This document shows, in pieces, positions 35,649 to 45,047 of a stretch of 64,000 bases of DNA (positions are counted from its first letter, which is position 1; the number at the start of each line of letters is the position of its first letter). A program made the translations under genes and the position numbers. Where the stretch lies: NCBI GenBank assembly GCA_029851945.1, contig JARKUZ010000057.1, positions 1-64,000 of the forward strand, given 5' to 3'. Under the pieces are notes generated by a model. That model had not been told where the DNA came from, searched no databases, and saw only the letters and a program-made list of their open reading frames with translations. The DNA comes from Terrisporobacter sp. (GTDB lineage: Bacteria; Bacillota_A; Clostridia; Peptostreptococcales; Peptostreptococcaceae).

Positions 35649-37748
35649 CTATACAGAACACATTAGACACTCATTATCATCTCTTGTCATTTTTGTTCTT
35701 GTGTAATATAAACTTTTTAAACCTTTTTTATAAGCATATATATAATATTTTGCTATATCTCTAGTCGTTTTATCATCAGTTACAAATAATGTGGTAGATA
35801 TACCTTGATCCACATGTTGCTGAGTAGTTGCAACAATATCTATAACTTTTCTCATGTCCATTCTATATGCTGATTGATAGTAAAGCATATTTTCATTAGT
35901 TAAAAATGGCATAGGATAAATAGTAGTAGAGTCTCCATAAGTTCTAACTTCAACAGGCTCTGTAATTGGCATTATACTTGAAGTTGCATTTTGTACATAA
36001 CTAATACTTTGAGTAGGTGCTATAGCTGTTAAATAAGCATTATATATTCCTTTTTCCTTAACATCATCTAATAATTTTGACCAGTCCTCAGTTGTAGGTA
36101 TATAAATTCCTTCAAATAATTCTTTAATTTTCTCTGACTTCGGTAAATAAGATTCTCTATAGTATTTTGATAACACTGCACTTTCTTTGCCTTTTGCATA
36201 TTCTGATTTTTCAAAACCATCAAAAGCCTCATTTTGCTCTATTGCTATTTCCATAGATGCTTTAATTGCATAATATCTTATCATTGCAAAGAATACATTA
36301 CAAAACTCAACTGCCTCTTTTGAAGTATATAAAATATTTTCTCTTACTAAATATCCATGTAAATTCATAGCTCCTAATCCTATAGAATGAGATTTGTCAT
36401 TACCATTTTTTACTGTAGGAACTTGCTTTATATCTGTTTTATCTGATACAAAAGTTAGGGATCTAATAGCAGTGTTGACAGTAGATTCTATGTCCTTATT
36501 ATCCATAACATTTGCTATATTTAGTGACCCTAAATTACAACTTATATCTTGTCCCCAATAATTTTTTTCTCCATAACCTTTTATATCTGAAGATGTTTGA
36601 TATTGAAAAATTTCACAGCATAAGTTAGACATCTTGATTGTACCAATATCTTTCAATACATGTTCTTTGTTGGCAGTATCTATAAATATTACATATGGGT
36701 ATCCACTTTCTTGTTGCATTTGTGCTATTTTAGTTAACATTTGTCTTGGATTTATTTCTTTTTTTCTTATGTCTTCATCATTTGCAAGCTTATCATACCA
36801 TTCATCCATTTTTATTTCATCTAGATGAACACCATATTTTTTGTATACACAGTGAGGATAAAATGCATAAGCTACTTTATTTTTTTCAGCTAATTCCATA
36901 AATTTATCATGAATAATTGCTCCTAATGATAAACTTGCTAGCCTTACCTTCTCATCAGCATTAATTTTCTTTGTATCCATTAATAACTCAAAATCTGGAT
37001 GGAATACACTTAAATAAACTGCTCCAGCTCCTTGTCTAGCACCCATTTGGTTGAAATAACTAAAAGATTGTTCTAACATTTTAGCTACACCAACAGGACC
37101 ACCAGCTGCACCTTCTATACCTTTTATAGATTCACCTGAAGCTCTTAATTTAGTTAAATTTAAGGCTACACCACCACCTATTTTAGATAAATGGTTAGCT
37201 GAAGATATGGCATAAGATATCCCTTCTGTACTATCTTCTACTGATAATAAAAAGCATGAAACCATCTCTCCGGCTCTTTTTCTTCCCGCATTTAAAAAAG
37301 TAGGTGTTGCAGGTTGAAATTCTTGTTTTATTAGTTTATCAGCTAAATTTAAAGCTAATTTTTCATTTCCATCAGCAAGGGCTAGAGAAACTATTAATAC
37401 CTTGTCATTATAAGTTTCCAATATTATTTTTCCATCATCACTTTTTAATGCATAGTTTTGATAAAATTTATTTGCACTCATATATGATTGGAATTTAAAA
37501 TTAGAATCATTTATAAGCTTATAAACTTTTTCCATAAACTCCATACTATATTTATTTATTACTTCTTCAGAGTAATAGTTATTTTCTATTAAGTATGTAA
37601 CTCTCTCTTCTAAGTTATTAAATTTTTTAAGTCTTGGTGTCACAAACTCTTTTATGTAACTTTCTAGAGATTCTTTGTCTTTTTCTAATTGATACTTCCC
37701 TTCTTTGTCCTTTATGATAACTTGGTTATTTAGTTCTATCCAGTTCAT
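35649..37748 (-). CDS. nrdE: Class Ib ribonucleoside-diphosphate reductase large subunit
   Basis: 699 residues from the ATG at 37748, which follows AAGGATGG; an in-frame ATG at 37775 lies upstream of that site. Contains the substrate-site cysteines (MVSCFLLSVEDSTEGI; NLSNL-like NLCCEI region), the GARQGAGAVYLSVFHPD motif and the C-terminal redox pair CLMC two residues from the end. Reduces ribonucleoside diphosphates to deoxy forms with NrdF. It lacks the N-terminal ATP-cone of class Ia enzymes, as usual for NrdE. Preceded by paired NrdR boxes. Confidence 0.95.
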   Translation of the reverse strand: MNWIELNNQVIIKDKEGKYQLEKDKESLESYIKEFVTPRLKKFNNLEERVTYLIENNYYSEEVINKYSMEFMEKVYKLINDSNFKFQSYMSANKFYQNYALKSDDGKIILETYNDKVLIVSLALADGNEKLALNLADKLIKQEFQPATPTFLNAGRKRAGEMVSCFLLSVEDSTEGISYAISSANHLSKIGGGVALNLTKLRASGESIKGIEGAAGGPVGVAKMLEQSFSYFNQMGARQGAGAVYLSVFHPDFELLMDTKKINADEKVRLASLSLGAIIHDKFMELAEKNKVAYAFYPHCVYKKYGVHLDEIKMDEWYDKLANDEDIRKKEINPRQMLTKIAQMQQESGYPYVIFIDTANKEHVLKDIGTIKMSNLCCEIFQYQTSSDIKGYGEKNYWGQDISCNLGSLNIANVMDNKDIESTVNTAIRSLTFVSDKTDIKQVPTVKNGNDKSHSIGLGAMNLHGYLVRENILYTSKEAVEFCNVFFAMIRYYAIKASMEIAIEQNEAFDGFEKSEYAKGKESAVLSKYYRESYLPKSEKIKELFEGIYIPTTEDWSKLLDDVKEKGIYNAYLTAIAPTQSISYVQNATSSIMPITEPVEVRTYGDSTTIYPMPFLTNENMLYYQSAYRMDMRKVIDIVATTQQHVDQGISTTLFVTDDKTTRDIAKYYIYAYKKGLKSLYYTRTKMTRDDNECLMCSV

Positions 37749-37841
37749 TATTACCATCCTTTTAATATAATTCATTTGTTTATATTTATAGTTTTATCAT
37801 TTACATTTAAGATATATTTATGTTTAGTATAATATACATAT

Positions 37842-37885
37842 ACTACATATAGTTATTAATTCAAGCTACACATACTATATGTAGT
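37842..37885. promoter_or_regulatory. Paired NrdR boxes ahead of nrdEF
   Basis: ACTACATATAGT (37842-37853) and its exact reverse complement ACTATATGTAGT (37874-37885), centre-to-centre 32 bases, about three helical turns, which is the canonical NrdR arrangement. A minus-strand TATACT (37831-37826) lies just downstream of the proximal box, which would cover the -35. NrdR represses ribonucleotide reductase operons when dATP is high. Confidence 0.8.
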
Positions 37886-38170
37886 ATATACACATTTTTT
37901 TATTAGCCTAAACCTTTTTGTTAATATTAATTTTTTTTGATGGCAAATAACTTAATTTATTCTGAGTGTATCACAATGGAAATTAGTAATTTGAAGCATT
38001 CCATTCTACTTAATACTATTAATCTTTTCATTTATTTTTTTAGATTCATATTTACCATAAGCATAAAATCCAAACCAATTTTTAATTTTGTAGGTAAAAT
38101 AAGTTAGGTGGCATTAATCAAATTATGAGATGTAAAATTATATAATCAAAATACATATATTTAAATATAT

Positions 38171-38212
38171 AAAAAGACTACCTCACAATTAATCATTAAT
38201 TGTGAGGTAGTC
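38171..38212 (-). terminator. Terminator after the rubrerythrin gene
   Basis: Perfect 18-base inverted repeat GACTACCTCACAATTAAT / ATTAATTGTGAGGTAGTC with a minimal loop, followed by TTTTTATA on the minus strand. The other 300 bases between here and the NrdR boxes show nothing recognisable. Confidence 0.85.
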
Positions 38213-38248
38213 CTTAATTAAGGTAAGATTTTATTTTTTATATTAAGC

Positions 38249-38794
38249 TTATTTTCCAAAATGTCTGTTTAATAATCCTAAGAATGCTTTACCATGTCTA
38301 GCTTCATCTTTGCACATTTCATGAACTGTATCATGTATAGCATCTAGATTATTCTTTTTAGCAAGAGTAGCTAATTCTTTTTTACCTGCACAAGCACCAT
38401 ATTCAGCTTCGACTCTAGCAGATAAATTTTGTTTAGTGCTAGTATATACAACTTCTCCTAATAGCTCTGCGAATTTAGATGCATGATCAGCTTCTTCATA
38501 AGCTATTCTTTTATAAGCCTCAGCAACTTCTGGATAGCCTTCTCTATCAGCTTGTCTACTCATAGCTAAGTACATACCTACCTCTGTACATTCGCCTATG
38601 AAATTTGATCTTAAACCTTCTATTATTTCTTCATCTACATCTTTAGCAATACCTATTCTATGTTCATCAGCCCATTGCATTTCGCCTTTCATCTCTTCGA
38701 ATTTATCTGAGCCAACTTTGCATATTGGACATACTTCTGGAGGAGCATCTCCTTCATGAATATATCCACATACAGTACAAACGAATTTTTTCAT
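38249..38794 (-). CDS. Rubredoxin-first (reverse) rubrerythrin
   Basis: 181 residues from the ATG at 38794 behind AAAGGAGTG. The N-terminal rubredoxin domain has C6, C9, C22 and C25; the ferritin-like domain (about 45-181) supplies di-iron ligands in [40 protein letters not shown] and [11 protein letters not shown]. The domain order is the reverse of classic rubrerythrin, as in the oxygen-stress reverse rubrerythrins of clostridia. Reduces hydrogen peroxide in the cytoplasm using NADH-linked electron donors. Single gene. Confidence 0.94.
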   Translation of the reverse strand: MKKFVCTVCGYIHEGDAPPEVCPICKVGSDKFEEMKGEMQWADEHRIGIAKDVDEEIIEGLRSNFIGECTEVGMYLAMSRQADREGYPEVAEAYKRIAYEEADHASKFAELLGEVVYTSTKQNLSARVEAEYGACAGKKELATLAKKNNLDAIHDTVHEMCKDEARHGKAFLGLLNRHFGK

Positions 38795-39009
38795 TAATTT
38801 CACTCCTTTGTATATTTATGTAGCAACTTTAGTATTTTCATAAATTAAAAATAATATGCACTTATACACTCAGCATATTTCATTAAATACTTATAAGTCT
38901 AGTTTATTGTAGATACTGTATAATTCTATTAATATATCTTTATTAATAAAATTTATTACGATTAATGAGCAAATTGAAAATAGAGGTTTAGAAAAATCTA
39001 AAGAAAGTA

Positions 39010-39386
39010 TATATTGTAAATAGTTATTCATATATAGTATGCAAAGTTGATGATCTTCAAAAGTTTAATTAAATATTAATAGATAATTTTAATTTTTATA
39101 GAGGATTTAAAGTTAATCAAAAAGAAAATAATATAATACTCTGTAATTTTGTAGTTGATAGTATGGAAATTGAAATTTATGCTACTGATGTAGATTCTAA
39201 AAATCTAATGGATATAGACATATGATTATTGAACATAAATTACTTAATTTATATGGAGAAAATTTTACAAAAGAAATAGTAAGATTAAAAAAACAAGGTT
39301 TAAAAACAGAGCCAGCATTTGTTAAAGTTTTAAATTTAGAAGGTAATCCGTATGAACAACTATTATTACTAGGTGATAAAGTTTAA
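39010..39386 (+). pseudogene. Decayed DUF4269 (nucleotidyltransferase-like) gene
   Basis: Three blocks with DUF4269 character in shifting frames: IVCKVDDLQKFN then a stop, NFNFYRGFKVNQKENNIILC to MEIEIYATDVDSK, then after a frameshift GYRHMIIEHKLLNLYGENF and NPYEQLLLLGDKV ending at 39386. The N-terminal third is missing or unrecognisable and there is no start. It ends just before the signal peptidase start. Confidence 0.6.
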
Positions 39387-39402
39387 AATAGGGGATGGTA
39401 TT

Positions 39403-39951
39403 ATGGAAAAAAAATTTATTAAAGAAGTAATAGAGTGGGCTAAGACTATAGGAATATCTTTAATTGTTTCAATATGTATTAGTACATGTATTAGTACGAT
39501 TATAAAGCCTACAGTAGTAAGTGGACAATCTATGTATCCAACCTTAAAAGATAAAGACTACCTTATAATAAACAAATTAGCTTATAGTAATAAAATACCA
39601 AATAGGGGAGACATTATAGTTTTCAGGACAAATTTAATTGATGATCAAACTATGAGTAAAAAGCATTTAGTAAAAAGAGTTATTGCATTGCCAGGAGAGC
39701 ATATTGTAATCAAAAATGACAAAGTATATATAAATGGAAATATTCTAGAAGAAAATTATTTGCAAGATATTCATACATATGGTGATATAGACATGATAGT
39801 TCCAGAAAATCATGTATTTACAATGGGAGATAATAGAGAAAGAAGTGATGATAGTAGGGACTCTTGCATTGGTACTATATCTTTAGATGATGTAGTAGGT
39901 GAAGTTACTTTAAGAGCTTTTCCTTTGAATAATATTGGAATAGTAAAATAA
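39403..39951 (+). CDS. lepB: Type I signal peptidase
   Basis: 182 residues from the ATG at 39403 behind AGGGGATG; an in-frame GTG at 39373 lies in the remnant upstream. One N-terminal transmembrane anchor (about 14-34). Catalytic Ser43 in VSGQSMYPTL and Lys91 in LVKRVIALPGE, with the C-terminal GDNRERSDDSRD box. The enzyme acts outside the membrane, cutting signal peptides from exported proteins. Size is typical of the short Gram-positive SipS type. Single gene. Confidence 0.94.
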   Translation: MEKKFIKEVIEWAKTIGISLIVSICISTCISTIIKPTVVSGQSMYPTLKDKDYLIINKLAYSNKIPNRGDIIVFRTNLIDDQTMSKKHLVKRVIALPGEHIVIKNDKVYINGNILEENYLQDIHTYGDIDMIVPENHVFTMGDNRERSDDSRDSCIGTISLDDVVGEVTLRAFPLNNIGIVK

Positions 39952-40095
39952 TAAAAGATTTCTTTCTTAGTTTGTTTTGAAGTTTAACGGTATTAAAACA
40001 GATTTAAGATGTTAAATGTACTATAATATAATTATAATGATATCCTATAAAGATTCAAATACCTATCATCATTTTATTATGAGGGGGATGTATGA

Positions 40096-40287
40096 TTGAA
40101 TATAAAAAGAAAGAAAAATTCAAATAACAATAATCTTATTTTGGTTTTGTATATTTTATTCACAACTATAGTTCTAATTGTATGGTTATATCAAATTTTT
40201 ATATCAGAACAATATGGAATAGGCATACTTTTATTATTTTGGCAGGTTGTTTTCACAATAGCATATTTGCTTTTTGTAAAGAATTAG
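40096..40287 (+). CDS. Small two-helix membrane protein, TTG start
   Basis: 63 residues from a TTG at 40096, eight bases behind GAGGGGG. The nearby ATG at 40092 is in another frame that closes after 11 codons. Basic, Asn-rich start (NIKRKKNSNNNN) then two hydrophobic helices (about 13-30 and 41-60). Family not recognised. Confidence 0.55.
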   Translation: MNIKRKKNSNNNNLILVLYILFTTIVLIVWLYQIFISEQYGIGILLLFWQVVFTIAYLLFVKN

Positions 40288-40358
40288 AAAAACTAAATAG
40301 TATTAAGTTTTTATAGGATATCATTATAAGATATATTTCCTATATCAATATTTGTTTA

Positions 40359-40646
40359 TGTGAAAACAGAAATGTTTTACTTATAGCTTTAGGTATAATA
40401 TGCCTAATTATAGGAATAATTATTCTTTGCAGGTTGAAGATTTTAAATTCAAATGAAGCTATAGTTTTAGTTTTATTTTGCAACTACTATGGAACAATAT
40501 CTAAAGAAGGTGAAGATACTACAGGAGCATTATTACCAGCTACTAATAAAAAAGTATACCTTAAATTATTGACTTTAATATTTGAATATAATAAAATAAA
40601 TCTTATGAAAAGAACCATTTTAAGTGGTGTATTATATATTTTATAA
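40359..40646 (+). pseudogene. N-terminal remnant of an SPFH/Band-7 protein gene
   Basis: Encodes a hydrophobic segment (VLLIALGIICLIIGIIILC) followed by LKILNSNEAIVLVLFCNYYGTISKEG, the start of SPFH-domain proteins of the YbbK type; a few residues of later strand (KKVYLKLLTL) follow and then unrelated sequence to the stop. Normal members have about 280-300 residues. No start codon with a ribosome binding site is present. Confidence 0.5.
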
Positions 40647-40699
40647 TGCCAATGCAACTTAAATTATGGTTTGATTAATTAAGTATATATAAGTAATAG

Positions 40700-40738
40700 C
40701 CAAATAAGTGCACCAGGTTGCGTTTATTTGGTTTTTTT
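40700..40738 (+). terminator. Hairpin terminator just upstream of the MATE gene
   Basis: Stem CCAAATAA / TTATTTGG with a 16-base loop and seven T residues, ending 34 bases before the MATE start. It may simply close the unit upstream, or act as an attenuator of the pump gene. Confidence 0.65.
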
Positions 40739-40771
40739 ATTGAAAAATAAGTATAAGGAGGAATTATAATA

Positions 40772-42133
40772 ATGGAAAAATTAAATTTATTAAAAGATAA
40801 TGAAAGAAAAATCTTTTTTCACTACTTAATACCTTCTATATGCTCAACATTAGTAAATTCAATATATATATTGGTAGATACTTTGATAATAGGTCAAGGT
40901 GTCGGGGCTGAAGGAATATCTGCATTAAATATTTTCCTTCCATTCTTTGCAATATATAATGCCATAGGCTTAATGTTTGGGCTTGGTGGAGGAATATTAA
41001 TATCAATGGAAGAAGGTATGGGAAATAAAGAAAAATCTGATAAGTATTTTTCTGCAAGTTTAATATCTGTAGTTGTAGTTGGTATTATATTTACGTTATT
41101 ATCAAATATATTTTTAGAAGAAATCTGTATATTCTTAGGGGCGAATGATTATACAATTGATTTAGTAGTTAAGTATGGAAGATGTATATCTTTATTCATA
41201 CCATCATTTATAGCTACTAACTTTTTATCACCTATTGTAAGAAATAAAAAATCACCTAAACTTGCTATGATGTCAGTTCTTATAGGTGCAGGATTAAATA
41301 TAGTTCTTGATTATATATTTGTATTCCCTATGAATATGGGTATGGTTGGAGCAGCTCTTGCAACTGTCATAGGAAGTTTAACTACGGCTATTGTATTATT
41401 AACTCATTTCATACCGAAGAAGAATAGAATACCTGTTTCACTTAAATGTATATCTTTGGATATGATAAAAAGAATAGTTAGTTGTGGAATATCTACTTTC
41501 TTAATGGAGGTAACTACAGGATTTGTAATTTTTATATTCAATATACAAATTTTAAAGTATATAGGAAATATAGGTATAGTAGTTTACGGAATTATTTCTA
41601 ACTGTGTAATAGTAGGAACAGCATTATTTAATGGTGTGGCACAGGCTAGTCAACCAATTATAGCTACAAATTATGGTGCTAAAAAAGATGAACGTGTAAG
41701 AAAGGTACTAAAATATGCAATGATTACTACTATTATTATAGGAACTGTATTGTTTGCTGTAGTATTTTTATTTACTGAAGAAGTAATTTATGTATTTGTT
41801 AAAACTACAAATGAGATTATGATAATGGGCATTCCAGCAATTAGATTATATTTAAGTGCATTTTGTATTATGAATATTAACATATTATTATGTAACTATT
41901 TCCAATCAGTGGGTAGAGAAAAATTATCAATCTATATATCGGCAATAAGAGGTTTTGCATTAAATATAATTCTTGTGCTTGGTTTACCAATTTTATTTGG
42001 TGGAACAAGTTTATGGGCAGTAGTTCCTTTAACTGAGATGATTACTTTTATAGGTATAATAATTTATGTTAAAAAAACTAAAATAATAAATACAGAGAGA
42101 AATACTCAGCTTAAAAAATTATCTATAAGTTAA
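40772..42133 (+). CDS. MATE-family multidrug efflux transporter
   Basis: 453 residues and 12 transmembrane helices in two homologous halves: SICSTLVNSIYILVDTLIIGQGVG near the N-terminus and FNGVAQASQPIIATNYGAKK opening the second half are typical of MATE proteins (NorM/MepA-like). Exports cationic drugs using sodium or protons. Start behind AAGGAGG. About 25-30% alike by eye to the second MATE gene at 50850, so not a recent duplicate. Single gene. Confidence 0.9.
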   Translation: MEKLNLLKDNERKIFFHYLIPSICSTLVNSIYILVDTLIIGQGVGAEGISALNIFLPFFAIYNAIGLMFGLGGGILISMEEGMGNKEKSDKYFSASLISVVVVGIIFTLLSNIFLEEICIFLGANDYTIDLVVKYGRCISLFIPSFIATNFLSPIVRNKKSPKLAMMSVLIGAGLNIVLDYIFVFPMNMGMVGAALATVIGSLTTAIVLLTHFIPKKNRIPVSLKCISLDMIKRIVSCGISTFLMEVTTGFVIFIFNIQILKYIGNIGIVVYGIISNCVIVGTALFNGVAQASQPIIATNYGAKKDERVRKVLKYAMITTIIIGTVLFAVVFLFTEEVIYVFVKTTNEIMIMGIPAIRLYLSAFCIMNINILLCNYFQSVGREKLSIYISAIRGFALNIILVLGLPILFGGTSLWAVVPLTEMITFIGIIIYVKKTKIINTERNTQLKKLSIS

Positions 42134-42134
42134 A

Positions 42135-42165
42135 AAAAAGACTTAAATAGGTCTTCTTTTTTTGT
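42135..42165 (+). terminator. Terminator after the first MATE gene
   Basis: Short stem AAAGAC / GTCTTC-type pairing with a long T run, two bases after the stop codon. Confidence 0.6.
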
Positions 42166-42305
42166 ATTAAAAATATTTTGCAAAATTTTAACTAAAAATC
42201 AATAAGTTGATATTATCTTTTTTATATTGATTTTCATACTTTATAGTAAAAGCTTTCTTTTGCAAGTTAACTTATTATGAAGTCGTTTGAAAAGGAGGTA
42301 TAAAA

Positions 42306-42434
42306 ATGAATAATATTATGCAACTTTGTATTAAAAAAGTGTCTATTGGAAATATTTCTGATATTATAGTCTGGATAGGAACAGGAATTTTACTCGTGGC
42401 AGGAGTAGTTGCATTAATGAAAAAACCTAAGTAA
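42306..42434 (+). CDS. 42-residue single-helix membrane peptide
   Basis: ATG at 42306 behind a strong AAAAGGAGG, stop at 42432-42434. Begins MNNIMQLCIKKVSIGN; one hydrophobic helix DIIVWIGTGILLVAGVVALM and a KKPK end. The ribosome binding site and the following hairpin (42487) support a real gene. Function unknown; small single-helix proteins of this kind include regulators of membrane proteins and toxin peptides. Confidence 0.55.
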   Translation: MNNIMQLCIKKVSIGNISDIIVWIGTGILLVAGVVALMKKPK

Positions 42435-42486
42435 TAAAAATATTTAAAGGATTATTCAAATAAAGTCTATATATAAAATAAGTAAG

Positions 42487-42530
42487 AAGAGCTATGAAAA
42501 ATTTATAAAATAATTTTGCATAGCTCTTTT
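42487..42530. terminator. Hairpin after the 42-residue peptide gene
   Basis: Ten-base stem AAGAGCTATG / CATAGCTCTT with a 22-base loop and TT tail; about 50 bases after the stop codon. Confidence 0.65.
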
Positions 42531-42601
42531 AAATTGTATTAAATATGAATAAGATAGGTATGTTATAATAAGTAAGAATTTTAAACGAAGAAGGTGAGAA
42601 C

Positions 42602-44701
42602 ATGGAAATCGGAAAAATAGGAGAGGTATTGAGAAGTTATACTGATAAATTAAAATATAATAGTGGATTTGCAGCATATAAAAGAAACTATGTAAGCAAT
42701 GATTATGCAAATATTAGAGGATATGAAGCTACATTTTATGGTACTGTATTTGATGAACATCATAGTAGAAGTTATACTGCAATGATTAATATAAATACAA
42801 ATACAAGGATAATATCAAATGTTAGTTGTGATTGCCAAAATGTATTTAATAATAAAGGTCCTCAAGTTTGTTCTCATATAGTTGCTACAGTTCTTAAAGG
42901 GATACAAAATCTAAGAAATAAAACTAAAGAAGAATTTTCAGAAGGGGATGTTGTTATAAATCCAACTATAACATTTGATATTAGCCAATCTAGAGGTGGA
43001 TATTTAGGAGGAAATTTAAATATTGAAGGCATAGATAAAAGTGAGTACGGCAAAATATTTGAGTCTTATAAAGATAATTATAAATATCACCTTATGAGTG
43101 ATGGTAGTTACATAGATTTAAAAGATAATGACTTACAAAAGATATTTCAAGTAATTGATATATTAGGTATTTATAATGATTTTAGTAAAATAAAAATTCC
43201 AGATAATAAAGCGATGTTTTTAGAGAAGCTATTAGAGGATGAAGATTTGAGATTTATTAATGGACAAAAGTATATAAATAATGTGGTGAAAAGGTTCGGT
43301 AAACAAAATAAAGATATAAAAGTACCAAAAAATTTAAAAGCAACTCTTAGAGATTATCAAATAGATGGATTTGAATTTTTTAATACTTTGGCTAATTATA
43401 ATTTTGGTGGGGTTTTAGCTGATGAAATGGGACTTGGTAAGACCGTACAAACTCTTACTTTTCTACTTTTTCAGAAAGGAAAAAGAAGTATAGTAATAAC
43501 TCCTACATCACTAATTTTTAATTGGAAGAGTGAATTTGAAAAATTCACTCCAGACATAAAGCTAGGAATTGCTTATGGTAATAAGATTACTAGAGAAAAG
43601 ATACTAGAAAATATAAATGAATATGATGTTATTTTAACTAGTTACGGAACTTATAAAAATGATATAGATAAATATGAGAATTTAAAATTCGATTTTTGTA
43701 TAATAGATGAAGCTCAAAATATAAAAAATCCAGATTCTATCATTACTAATGCGATTAAAAAGATTAATGCTGAAGTTAAATTTGCATTAACAGGAACGCC
43801 TGTGGAGAATAATCTTACAGAGCTTTGGTCTATTTTTGATTTTGTAATGCCAGGCTATTTATATAGTAAACATAAATTTGAAAAAATATTTGCTAATAAT
43901 GATAAGAATAGTAGCCAATTAAAGAATCTAATAAAGCCATTTATGCTTAGAAGAACTAAAAAAGAAGTAATGGATGAGCTTCCAGATAAAATTGAGCAAA
44001 AATTTTATGTAGAATTAGAAAAAGAACATAAAAGAGCATATAAAAGTTTTGTTAATTTAATTAAAAGAAGAATATTAGAAAATAATGAAGACAATATTAC
44101 TGTGTTCTCTTATTTAACTAAATTAAGACAATTAAGTATTGCACCAGAGATTATAGTAAAAAACTATAAAGGAAAAAATTCTAAATTAGAAATTTTGATG
44201 AATATAATTAAATCTAATAAAACTAGAAAAATATTAGTATTTTCACAATTTACAAAAGTATTAGGTTTAATTGGGAATAGATTAAATGAAGAAAATATAA
44301 GTTATAGTTATATAGATGGAAAAACTGATGCTAAGAAAAGATTAGAATTAGTTGAAGAATTTAATAATACTGATAAAAATAAAGTGTTTTTAATTTCTTT
44401 AAAAGCTGGGGGAACAGGACTAAATCTAACAAGTGCATCTATGGTAATTCACTTTGACCCATGGTGGAATCCTGCAGTAGAAGACCAAGCTAGTGATAGA
44501 GCTCATAGGATAGGTCAAAAAAATGTGGTAGATGTTATTAAACTGATATCAAAGGATACAGTAGAGGAAAAAGTAATTGAAATGCAAGAAATTAAAAAAG
44601 ATCTTATAGAGGATATAATTAATTCTAATTTAGAAAGTAGTACAGCTCTTAAAAAATTATCTAGAGATGAGATAATAGATTTATTTGATAATATGGAATA
44701 A
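42602..44701 (+). CDS. SWIM zinc finger SNF2-family helicase, compact form
   Basis: 699 residues. N-terminal SWIM finger (C76, C78, C90, H92), a short linking domain (about 110-245), and a complete SNF2 ATPase: Walker A ADEMGLGKT (about 275), DEAQ box in FCIIDEAQNIKNP, LTGTPVEN, and the C-terminal lobe with VFLISLKAGGTGLNLT and DRAHRIGQ. Clostridial homologues usually exceed 1000 residues because of a long SNF2-associated domain; most of that is absent here, possibly through an in-frame deletion. DNA translocase of unknown role. No defence-type partner gene is adjacent. Confidence 0.9.
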   Translation: MEIGKIGEVLRSYTDKLKYNSGFAAYKRNYVSNDYANIRGYEATFYGTVFDEHHSRSYTAMININTNTRIISNVSCDCQNVFNNKGPQVCSHIVATVLKGIQNLRNKTKEEFSEGDVVINPTITFDISQSRGGYLGGNLNIEGIDKSEYGKIFESYKDNYKYHLMSDGSYIDLKDNDLQKIFQVIDILGIYNDFSKIKIPDNKAMFLEKLLEDEDLRFINGQKYINNVVKRFGKQNKDIKVPKNLKATLRDYQIDGFEFFNTLANYNFGGVLADEMGLGKTVQTLTFLLFQKGKRSIVITPTSLIFNWKSEFEKFTPDIKLGIAYGNKITREKILENINEYDVILTSYGTYKNDIDKYENLKFDFCIIDEAQNIKNPDSIITNAIKKINAEVKFALTGTPVENNLTELWSIFDFVMPGYLYSKHKFEKIFANNDKNSSQLKNLIKPFMLRRTKKEVMDELPDKIEQKFYVELEKEHKRAYKSFVNLIKRRILENNEDNITVFSYLTKLRQLSIAPEIIVKNYKGKNSKLEILMNIIKSNKTRKILVFSQFTKVLGLIGNRLNEENISYSYIDGKTDAKKRLELVEEFNNTDKNKVFLISLKAGGTGLNLTSASMVIHFDPWWNPAVEDQASDRAHRIGQKNVVDVIKLISKDTVEEKVIEMQEIKKDLIEDIINSNLESSTALKKLSRDEIIDLFDNME

Positions 44702-45047
44702 GTCTATATGTTATAATTTTGTAAAAAAAAAGATGGTTTATCCATCTTTAAACATATAATTCATACTTTGGGGAAAGTAAGAATATCAATTAAGTTAATT
44801 AATTACTATATCTAAGGGTTAAAATATGTAAAAACATAAAAAAGCCACAAGGACAAAGCCTTCTGACTTATTTTTATATTTTCGTAATATAATTATTAAT
44901 TATCTTATTGTTAATATAATAATACAACCATTACCACATATTGTCAACAAACATTTTGATTTGTATCAAAATTTAATTATAAATCATATATGTTAATAAT
45001 AAAAGACTATTATAGAATTTATGATTTATATAGGGGGATGACAACTT
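44702..45047. other. 346-base gap between the SNF2 and DUF4397 genes
   Basis: Contains a hairpin AAAGATGG / CCATCTTT (44729-44749), probably the SNF2 terminator, and a small oddity at 44840-44870 (AAAAAAGCCACAAGG then AAAGCCTTCTGAC) that could form a weak minus-strand terminator. The rest is A+T-rich and should hold the promoter of the next gene. No reading frame with a ribosome binding site. Confidence 0.4.

Noticed and set aside
42602..44701. The SNF2 helicase as part of an anti-phage defence system.
   Set aside because: No nuclease, methyltransferase or other defence gene is adjacent; SWIM-SNF2 proteins of this type are common single genes in clostridia.
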